64,000 bases of DNA. It comes from RFTU01 sp046094505 (GTDB taxonomy: Bacteria; Pseudomonadota; Gammaproteobacteria; Burkholderiales; Burkholderiaceae_C). The position numbers and the translations under genes are program-made. Shown one piece after another: positions 43,246 to 49,473 of this stretch (within the stretch, counting starts at the first letter, position 1; each line of letters opens with the position of its first letter). The stretch is taken from the NCBI GenBank assembly GCA_046094505.1, contig JBJTHN010000088.1, positions 42,939 to 106,938 of the forward strand. Reading direction: 5' to 3'. The notes under the pieces are model-generated. The model made no database searches, was not told where the DNA came from, and was given only the letters and a program-made list of their open reading frames with translations.

Positions 43246-44565
43246 GTGAATCCTACCTCTGAGCGAGGTCCTGCCGGACGGATTTGGGGGGTTGCTGCAC
43301 TGGTCCAGGCCCTGGGCGACGCCCTGCAGGCCCGGTTTGGGTCGATCCGCGTGTGCGGCGAACTCAGCGCCTGCACGCAGGCGGCCAGCGGCCACCGCTA
43401 CTTCAGCCTCAAGGACGCGCAAGGCCATGACGCCTTGATCCGATGCGCGCTGTTCAAGCGCTCGGCAGCCCATTTGTCGTTTGTGCCGCGAGATGGCCTG
43501 CAGGTGGAAGCCGTGGGCCGCTTGGCCCTCTACGAGCCTCGAGGGGATCTGCAGTTCATCGTGGAGTCCCTGCACCTGGTGGGATCGGGTTCGCTCTACG
43601 AGGAGTTTTTGCGCCTGAAGAGCCGCCTGCAGGCCGAAGGCTTGTTTGACGAGGCTCGCAAGCGGCCACTGCCGGCCCATCCACGGCGTATCGCGGTGGT
43701 CTCCTCGCTGCAGGCCGCCGCCTTGCGCGATGTCTTGACGGCGATCCAGCGCCGCGCACCGCATGTAAAGGTTGTGGTCTTCCCCAGCCTTGTGCAGGGT
43801 ACCGACGCACCGGCCGCGCTGGTTCGTGCCCTGCAACAGGCCGCCGATGATCCCGCTACAGATGTCGTGATCCTGGCCCGTGGGGGAGGGTCCTTGGAGG
43901 ACCTTTGGTGCTTCAATGACGAGCGGGTGGTGCGTGCGGTCGTGGGCTGCCCGATTCCGCTGGTGTGCGGCGTTGGGCATGAGACCGACGTGACGCTGTC
44001 GGACTTTGCAGCAGACGTGCGGGCGGCTACGCCTACGGCGGCGGCCGAGTTGGCCACACCGGTGCGTGAGGATGAGCTTCAGACCCTGGCCGAGCGTGCC
44101 CGGCAGTTGGCCCTTTCGGTGCAACGCAGCCTGGACCGTCAGGCGCAACACCTGGACCAGGTGGGTATGGCCGTTCGGCGTCCCGCAGCGGTTCTCTCGC
44201 GGCATCAACAGGGGCTGCAGGCCCTGCAGGGGCGTCTGGCGCGGGCTGCGCTCGAACCGCTGAAAGAGGAGGGCCTGTCCCTGCAGCGCCGGGCCTCAAG
44301 GCTCATGGCTGCGCAGACGCAGCAGCTGACCCTGGCGCAGCGGCATTGGGATCGTTTGCGGCTGCGGCTTCAGGCCCAGGACCCCGCGGCTGTGCTTCAG
44401 CGGGGCTATGCCTGGGTGAGCGATGCGCATGGCGCGCCACTGACTTCGGCGCTGCAGGCCGCCACAGGCCAGACACTCACCGCGGTGTGGCACGATGGGC
44501 GCGCACAGGTGCACGTGGAGTCGGTGCACCCCGTGGCCGAGGGCGATAGTCCACGGCCGCCTTGA
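43246..44565 (+). CDS. xseA: Exodeoxyribonuclease VII large subunit
   Basis: 439 residues, GTG start. The N-terminal OB-fold (IWGVAALVQALGDALQARFGSIRVCGELSA) is followed by the catalytic core: GSLYEEFLRLKSRLQAEGLFD, RIAVVSSLQAAALRD, GTDAPAALVRAL, ARGGGSLEDLWCFNDE and GVGHETDVTLSDFAADVRAATPTAAAEL. A long coiled coil and a short barrel strand (LQRGYAWVSD) close the protein. It degrades single-stranded DNA with XseB. It is followed by the broken sodB. Confidence 0.94.
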   Translation: MNPTSERGPAGRIWGVAALVQALGDALQARFGSIRVCGELSACTQAASGHRYFSLKDAQGHDALIRCALFKRSAAHLSFVPRDGLQVEAVGRLALYEPRGDLQFIVESLHLVGSGSLYEEFLRLKSRLQAEGLFDEARKRPLPAHPRRIAVVSSLQAAALRDVLTAIQRRAPHVKVVVFPSLVQGTDAPAALVRALQQAADDPATDVVILARGGGSLEDLWCFNDERVVRAVVGCPIPLVCGVGHETDVTLSDFAADVRAATPTAAAELATPVREDELQTLAERARQLALSVQRSLDRQAQHLDQVGMAVRRPAAVLSRHQQGLQALQGRLARAALEPLKEEGLSLQRRASRLMAAQTQQLTLAQRHWDRLRLRLQAQDPAAVLQRGYAWVSDAHGAPLTSALQAATGQTLTAVWHDGRAQVHVESVHPVAEGDSPRPP

Positions 44566-44624
44566 GGCTGCCTCCGGTGCCTACGATCCCGCCAGCCTGT
44601 ACCACTTCAGGCTAGAAGGACCTC

Positions 44625-44753
44625 ATGGAACACACCCTGCCCGCTCTGCCTTACAGCCTGGACGCCCTGGCCCCGCACTACAGCCGCGAGACCTTGGAGT
44701 TCCACCATGGCCCAAAAGGCAGGACTGTGAGGCCGGCGGCCGCGCTGCCCTGA
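44625..44753 (+). pseudogene. sodB: 5' fragment of Fe/Mn superoxide dismutase gene
   Basis: MEHTLPALPYSLDALAPHYS followed by RETLEFHHG reproduces the first 29 residues of SodB, including one metal-ligand His. After about 44711 the family sequence is lost (a Lys-His-His-x-x-Tyr segment is expected), and the frame runs 13 foreign codons to TGA. The rest of sodB resumes at 45968. About 25 codons of the gene are missing between the two pieces. Confidence 0.9.
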
Positions 44754-44939
44754 TGCCTTCTTGTTCGTCGCAAAACTCCCTTTCGCAGGTCCACTGGGCC
44801 CGATAATTTGCCTGGAGTCTGGCCGTCTCACCTGTTCATATTTGTGGGGCCGCTTCTGTGGCCACAAACTCAGGCCCGATATCGCTTCATGCAAACGGGG
44901 CCTGGTATCCCCGCCGAGTGATCCTTGCGGCAAGGATGT

Positions 44940-45536
44940 TCAGAGGCCACCGTTTTGCTGAGCGACCATGCAGTACAGCATGGCGATCGACAGCAGGGTG
45001 TTGATGCGCGAGGTCAGCATCGCGGTACGCCCCGCCTTGGGCTTCTCGTCGGCCGGGCAATCGACCAGGCCAAGCGCCTTCTTCTGGTTCGGCCAGATGA
45101 TGAACCAGACGTTGAAGGCCATGATCAGCGCCAGCCACATGCCGATGCCGATGGCGTGCACCCCATTCTGCAGCAGTAGCGCATTGATCAGGTAGCCGTT
45201 CATCCACGCCAGCAGCAAGCCGGTGACCACGGTGCCCAGCGCGCCGTAGCGGAACCAGAACAGCACCTCGGGCGCGATGAACTTGCTGATCGCTGCACGA
45301 TGCTCGGCCGGCTCGATCTTGGGGACGGTTGGGATCTGCACGAAATTCAGGTACCAGAGCAGTCCGATCCACATGATGCCTGTCAACACGTGCAGCCAGC
45401 GCATGATGAAGGCGCCCCAGGTGTAGTCGAACCTCGGCATGCTGCCGCCAAACAGCCCGGTGGCGACGATGATCGCGATCAGCAGGATGAAGCCTGCCAG
45501 CAACGTACGCCCTAAGGATTGCAGAATAACGGCCAT
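44940..45536 (-). CDS. PuuD-like membrane protein inside the sodB interruption
   Basis: 198 residues with about five hydrophobic segments: LLAGFILLIAIIVATGLFGG, FIMRWLHVLTGIMWIGLLWYL, ALGTVVTGLLLAWM, IGIGMWLALIMAFNVWFIIW and a C-terminal TLLSIAMLYCMVAQ. His/Trp-rich helices and the NVWFIIWPNQKKALG and TSRINTLLSIAMLY motifs match the membrane half of urate hydroxylase PuuD, but the cytochrome c part is lacking. GAGG precedes the ATG. It stands alone, opposite to sodB, with no purine-degradation genes nearby. Confidence 0.8.
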   Translation of the reverse strand: MAVILQSLGRTLLAGFILLIAIIVATGLFGGSMPRFDYTWGAFIMRWLHVLTGIMWIGLLWYLNFVQIPTVPKIEPAEHRAAISKFIAPEVLFWFRYGALGTVVTGLLLAWMNGYLINALLLQNGVHAIGIGMWLALIMAFNVWFIIWPNQKKALGLVDCPADEKPKAGRTAMLTSRINTLLSIAMLYCMVAQQNGGL

Positions 45537-45595
45537 AGCTTGATCCTCTCTGTGGTTCTTGTGTGGCTTAGAAAATCACGGTTCACCACTATCAT

Positions 45596-45709
45596 AACGG
45601 CAAGCCCCGCGTTCAGTGGCTCGCTGGCGAGTTGTTCTACAGCTTGGGCGAAGCGCGGGTGCTCATTGAGCAATGGCGCATTCACTTCAATACACTGAGC
45701 CCGCACTAA
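45596..45709 (+). mobile_element. 3' remnant of an IS3-family transposase (OrfB)
   Basis: A frame ending at TAA 45707-45709 reads NGKPRVQWLAGELFYSLGEA then RVLIEQWRIHFNTLSPH, matching the C-terminal end of the DDE integrase domain of IS3-type transposases (usual form ...EARVLIEQWRxHYNTxRPH). The catalytic residues upstream are absent and the frame is not preceded by the rest of the gene. It marks past insertion activity in the sodB locus. Confidence 0.75.
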
Positions 45710-45967
45710 TCGATTGGAAAAAAGCCACCAGCGCGAGGCACCTGGTCACCCAAGAACAAGGCGCTGTACAAGCGGCGAGCGGCCACGGCCTCAGTCCCCC
45801 TGCCATGCCAACGTGAGCAAGCACCTGCGCCTCAAACTGCGGCAGCTTCCTCTTCACCTTTCGCCTGCCGGTCTGCCACAGCACTCCCATCCCCGCGCGC
45901 GCAGGCTGCCGGCGGGCAATCGACACGGTGGGCGTGCTGCGCAGTCCAGGAACGCGCAGCGTCGCCC
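45710..45967. other. Unrecognised sequence between the IS remnant and sodB 3' part
   Basis: 258 bp with no gene I can support. Short frames on both strands have no recognisable protein. It probably holds further mobile-element debris and the right junction, which lies at or just before the CCATGG at 45966-45971. Confidence 0.4.
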
Positions 45968-46399
45968 ATGGATTCCATTATCAAGAAGGCCCCCAACCCA
46001 GGCCCGATCTACAACAACGCCGCCCAGATTTGGAACCACACCTTCTTTTGGCACTGCATGAAGCCCAACGGGGGCGGCGAGCCCAGCGGCGCGTTGGCAG
46101 CGGCCATCACCGCCAAGTGGGGCAGCTACGCCGCTTTCCGCGAGGCTTTCGTCAAGTCTGCTGTCGGCAACTTTGGCTCGGGCTGGACCTGGCTTGTCAA
46201 GAAGGCTGACGGTTCAGTGGACATCGTCAACACCGGTGCTGCCGGCACGCCGCTGACCGGTGCTGACAAGGCCCTGTTGACGGTGGATGTGTGGGAACAC
46301 GCCTACTACATCGATTACCGCAACCTGCGTCCGAAGTTCGTCGAGACCTTCCTCGACAAGCTGGTGAACTGGGACTTTGCACAGGCCAATTTCGCCTGA
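45968..46399 (+). pseudogene. sodB: 3' fragment of Fe/Mn superoxide dismutase gene
   Basis: 143 codons from MDSIIKKAPNPGPIYNNAAQ to the natural end. It keeps metal ligands in NHTFFWHC and VDVWEHAYYIDYRN and the FGSGWTWLV core, but lacks the N-terminal helical hairpin that carries the first His ligand. An ATG happens to start it. It ends at a good terminator. With the fragment at 44625 it would form one SodB missing about 25 residues. Confidence 0.9.
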
Positions 46400-46442
46400 T
46401 CCCAACGGCCGGGCTACTGCCGCCCGGGTACCGAGTTGAACG

Positions 46443-46468
46443 ACGGGGCCTTGGGCCCCGTTGTCATT
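46443..46468 (+). terminator. Terminator after sodB
   Basis: ACGGGGCC/GGCCCCGT, an 8-bp perfect stem with a TTG loop, followed by TGTCATTT. The structure would also work weakly for the convergent DUF192 gene. Confidence 0.65.
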
Positions 46469-47015
46469 TGAAGATCTCGCCGGAGACCTTGTCGCCCGGC
46501 TTGAGGCCCCGCTTGCTGAACCAGGCCGCGTTCATCTCCAAGGCGAAACGGGCGGGCCTTGCTGAGCAGTGGCTGTTCAGCGTCTGAGGCTTCATTTCCT
46601 CGATGTTGATGATCGTGCCATCGTCCTGCAGGAAGGCGATGGACAGCGGGATGAGGGTGTTCTTCATCCAAAAGCACAGAGGCTCGGGCCGCTCAAACAC
46701 AAAGATCATGCCGGCGTGCTGGGGCATCGCCTTGCGGTGCATCAACCCAATGGCGCGCTGCTCAGCTGTTCGGGCCACCTCGGCGCTGATGCGGTGCATC
46801 CCCGTGGTCAGGGTGATGGCGGGCAGCTGCTGGGCACTGTCTTGCGCGCGGGCGGCTGCGGGGATCGCGCTGACAGCCAGCGGCAGCAACACCAGCAGCG
46901 CCAAATTCAAGCAGTGGCGCGCCTGCTGGGCCAAGCGTGTGGGCCAGAGGCGGCGCCATTCCCCTCCGGAGCGACCGGCCGGTGCGAAAACCGCTGCAGG
47001 TGTCGTGGGCTTCAT
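46464..47015 (-). CDS. DUF192 family exported protein
   Basis: 183 residues. A hydrophobic stretch at about 36-57 (LNLALLVLLPLAVSAIPAAARA) looks like a signal peptide after a long N-terminus, so the true start may be further downstream. The DUF192 core is RTAEQRAIGLMHRKAMPQHAGMIFVFERPEPLCFWMKNT, with IPLSIAFLQDDGTI next. Small periplasmic or extracellular protein of unknown function. It converges on sodB and is divergent from icd. Confidence 0.85.
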   Translation of the reverse strand: MKPTTPAAVFAPAGRSGGEWRRLWPTRLAQQARHCLNLALLVLLPLAVSAIPAAARAQDSAQQLPAITLTTGMHRISAEVARTAEQRAIGLMHRKAMPQHAGMIFVFERPEPLCFWMKNTLIPLSIAFLQDDGTIINIEEMKPQTLNSHCSARPARFALEMNAAWFSKRGLKPGDKVSGEIFK

Positions 47016-47239
47016 TTGATCTGCGTCAGAGTGGGCCGCGCTGAGCCCCTGAAGAATGGTGGCGTGGCGGGCCTGGAGCCCAACCGCGGCCGGTCATGAT
47101 TCACGGAGTATCCACCCCCCCGTGACCCGTTTGTCAGGCCTGCTGCTGGCCTTGGCTTCGGCTTGGGCCCTGGGGCATGGGCTTTGGACACAGGTTTTCA
47201 ATGTGTGCTGACGCGTCAGTTTTGTGCAGGTCGCTTGCA

Positions 47240-47245
47240 TAGAAT
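47240..47245 (+). promoter_or_regulatory. -10 element of icd
   Basis: TAGAAT 37 nt before the icd ATG; the -35 region is weak. Confidence 0.45.
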
Positions 47246-47282
47246 GTGCGCGCCGTGACAACACAACTGGAGCAGGACGAAC

Positions 47283-48536
47283 ATGTATCAGCACATCAAG
47301 GTGCCCACCGGAGGCGCCAAGATCTCCGTCAACGCCGACTTCTCACTGAATGTGCCCGACCAGCCCATCATTCCCTACATCGAGGGCGATGGTACGGGCA
47401 TGGACATCACCCCGGTGATGATCAAGGTGGTGGACGCTGCGGTGGCCAAGGCCTATGCGGGCAAGAAGAAGATCCACTGGATGGAGGTGTACGCCGGTGA
47501 GAAGTCCACCAAGGTGTATGGCCCCGATGTGTGGCTGCCCGAGGAAACCCTGCACGCCGTGCGTGACTATGTCGTGTCCATCAAGGGGCCGCTGACGACG
47601 CCCGTGGGCGGTGGCATCCGCTCCCTCAACGTGGCCTTGCGCCAGGAGTTGGACCTGTATGTGTGCCTGCGTCCGGTCCAGTACTTCGCCGGCGTTCCCA
47701 GCCCCGTCAAGGAGCCCCACAAGACCAATATGGTGATCTTCCGTGAGAACTCGGAAGATATCTACGCCGGCATCGAGTACGAAGCCCAAACCGACAAGGC
47801 CAAGAAGGTGATCGACTTCCTGGTCAAGGAAATGGGCGTCAAGAAGATCCGCTTCCCCGAAACCTCGGGCATCGGCATCAAGCCCGTGTCGCGCGAGGGC
47901 ACCGAGCGCCTGGTGCGCAAGGCCATTCAGTACGCCATCGACAACGACAAGCCCAGTGTGACCTTGGTGCACAAGGGCAACATCATGAAGTTCACCGAAG
48001 GCGGCTTCCGGGACTGGGGTTATGCGCTGGCGCAGCGGGAGTTCGGGGCCGAGCTCATCGATGGCGGACCGTGGTGCAAGTTCAAGAACCCCAAGACGGG
48101 CAAGGACATCATGGTCAAGGACAGCATTGCCGACGCGTTCTTGCAGCAGATTCTGCTGCGCCCGGCTGAGTACAGCGTGATCGCCACGCTCAACCTCAAT
48201 GGGGACTACATCTCCGATGCGCTGGCTGCGCAGGTGGGCGGTATCGGCATCGCCCCCGGCGCCAACCTGTCCGACTCGGTGGCCATGTTTGAGGCCACGC
48301 ACGGAACGGCGCCCAAGTACGCGGGCAAGGACTATGTGAACCCGGGTTCCGAGATCCTGTCGGCTGAGATGATGCTGCGCCACATGGGTTGGACCGATGC
48401 GGCCGACCTGGTCATCCGCTCCATGGAGAAGTCCATCCAGAGCAAGAAAGTCACGTACGACTTCGCACGCTTGATGGAAGGGGCTACCCAGGTCTCTTGC
48501 TCGGGCTTCGGTCAGGTGATGATCAACAACATGTGA
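47283..48536 (+). CDS. icd: Isocitrate dehydrogenase (NADP)
   Basis: 417 residues, the common bacterial homodimeric type. IPYIEGDGTGMDITPVM near the N-terminus, the substrate Ser-containing IFRENSEDIYAGIEYE, RFPETSGIGIKPVS, KGNIMKFTEGGFRDWGY and the cofactor loop ATHGTAPKYAGKDYVNPGSEILSAEMMLRHMGW. It makes 2-oxoglutarate and NADPH in the TCA cycle. A GGAGCAGGA ribosome site precedes the ATG. A T-rich terminator follows. Confidence 0.97.
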   Translation: MYQHIKVPTGGAKISVNADFSLNVPDQPIIPYIEGDGTGMDITPVMIKVVDAAVAKAYAGKKKIHWMEVYAGEKSTKVYGPDVWLPEETLHAVRDYVVSIKGPLTTPVGGGIRSLNVALRQELDLYVCLRPVQYFAGVPSPVKEPHKTNMVIFRENSEDIYAGIEYEAQTDKAKKVIDFLVKEMGVKKIRFPETSGIGIKPVSREGTERLVRKAIQYAIDNDKPSVTLVHKGNIMKFTEGGFRDWGYALAQREFGAELIDGGPWCKFKNPKTGKDIMVKDSIADAFLQQILLRPAEYSVIATLNLNGDYISDALAAQVGGIGIAPGANLSDSVAMFEATHGTAPKYAGKDYVNPGSEILSAEMMLRHMGWTDAADLVIRSMEKSIQSKKVTYDFARLMEGATQVSCSGFGQVMINNM

Positions 48537-48560
48537 TCGGGGTCCCCATAGGACAAAACC

Positions 48561-48591
48561 CTCGACCGGTAGCCCCGGATCGAGTTTTTTT
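48561..48591 (+). terminator. Intrinsic terminator of icd
   Basis: CTCGA-CCGG pairs with CCGG-A-TCGAG (one bulge) and is followed by seven T residues, 25 bp after the icd stop. Confidence 0.88.
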
Positions 48592-48644
48592 GCGCCGCGG
48601 ATCGGTGGGGCTTGAGCCCCGGCCGCGCTGCTTGCTTGGCAGGT

Positions 48645-48911
48645 TCAGCGTTGGTGTTGGGAGTCGGCCTCGGCGCCTTCCGGAACACCGTTGCTATGCA
48701 CGCAGGCGCCGCCTTCGCAGATGTTCTGCGCCAAATCACCCTTGGGGCCCTTGACCAGTTCGTAGCTCACGCGCCCACCTTGCTTGAGTGTGCGAAAACC
48801 GTCCATCTGAATGGCTGAAAAGTGCGCGAACACGTCCTCGCCGCCGCCCTCCGGCTCGATGAAGCCAAATCCCTTGGCATCATTGAACCACTTCACGATT
48901 CCCATAGGCAT
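48645..48911 (-). CDS. Cold-shock domain protein (CspD-like position)
   Basis: 88 residues. The cold-shock fold has RNP1 KGFGFIEP and RNP2 VFAHFSAI, starting MPMGIVKWFNDAK. The C-terminal tail of about 20 residues (CEGGACVHSNGVPEG) is longer than in CspA. A GGAGG ribosome site supports the first of two close ATGs. It is divergent from clpS, as cspD is in E. coli. Its promoter is TTGACA-17-CACAAT with a palindrome upstream. Confidence 0.9.
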   Translation of the reverse strand: MPMGIVKWFNDAKGFGFIEPEGGGEDVFAHFSAIQMDGFRTLKQGGRVSYELVKGPKGDLAQNICEGGACVHSNGVPEGAEADSQHQR

Positions 48912-48947
48912 GGCGCTTTCCTCCTTCACGCTTCCAACCGTTGGACG

Positions 48948-48976
48948 ATTGTGAGGTGTGCCCGAATGAGTGTCAA
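48948..48976 (-). promoter_or_regulatory. Sigma-70 promoter of the csp gene
   Basis: On the minus strand TTGACA (48971-48976) and CACAAT (48948-48953) are 17 bp apart, giving a leader of about 30 nt. Confidence 0.65.
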
Positions 48977-48983
48977 TACAACG

Positions 48984-49001
48984 TGACAAATATATTTGTC
49001 A
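48984..49001. promoter_or_regulatory. Perfect 18-bp palindrome in the csp/clpS divergent region
   Basis: TGACAAATATATTTGTCA is its own reverse complement. It lies 7 bp upstream of the csp -35 and 116 bp before clpS. Its form (TGACA-N8-TGTCA) is that of a dimeric regulator site; the regulator is unknown. Confidence 0.6.
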
Positions 49002-49103
49002 GCAAAATGTAACACTTGGGATGCGCCCCAGCTGCCGTCCGAAAAGGCCTTGCGACCACTGGGAGTCGGTGACCCTAAGCCACTTACAGAGGGGGCAGGT
49101 CGC

Positions 49104-49109
49104 TAGAAT
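49104..49109 (+). promoter_or_regulatory. -10 element of clpS, near-leaderless
   Basis: TAGAAT seven bases before the clpS ATG. Confidence 0.5.
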
Positions 49110-49116
49110 AAAACCC

Positions 49117-49473
49117 ATGTCCCAAGAGCCCAGCAAAGCGCCCGAAACCCCCACCGGCGTTAACCCGCCGGAGGATGGTCAAGGCGCCGTGGTGGCCGAG
49201 CGCAAGGCGCAACGCACCAAGCCTCCCAGCCTGTACCAGGTGGTGCTGCTCAACGACGATTTCACGCCAATGGAGTTCGTGGTGATGGTGCTGCAGGAGT
49301 TCTTCCAGCGGGACCTGGAAACCTCCACGCACATCATGCTCAAGATTCACCACGAGGGTCGGGGCGTGTGCGGCGTCTACGCCAAGGATGTCGCAGCCAC
49401 CAAGGTCGAATTGGTCCTCGCCGCCGCCCGCCGGGCGGGGCACCCGCTGCAATGCATTATGGAGGCCGCATGA
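49117..49473 (+). CDS. clpS: ATP-dependent Clp protease adaptor ClpS
   Basis: 118 residues. After an unstructured N-terminal tail of about 35 residues the core begins PSLYQVVLLNDDFTPMEFVV, with the N-degron pocket residues in NDDFTPMEF and HIMLKIHHEGRGVCGVY. ClpS delivers N-end-rule substrates to ClpA. Its TGA overlaps the clpA ATG (ATGA). The longer frame upstream is promoter. Confidence 0.96.
   Translation: MSQEPSKAPETPTGVNPPEDGQGAVVAERKAQRTKPPSLYQVVLLNDDFTPMEFVVMVLQEFFQRDLETSTHIMLKIHHEGRGVCGVYAKDVAATKVELVLAAARRAGHPLQCIMEAA

Noticed and set aside
44841..44868. Inverted repeat TTTGTGG/CCACAAA downstream of the PuuD-like gene
   Set aside because: Seven-bp stem with a 14-nt loop and no T-run; too weak to call a terminator, and no IS end could be recognised.
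44607..44933. Minus-strand frame of 108 codons across the sodB 5' piece
   Set aside because: Half of it is antisense to sodB and no domain is visible.
47122..47211. 29-codon hydrophobic frame (GTG start) before icd
   Set aside because: Short, ribosome site too far, no known relative; could be chance in a promoter region.
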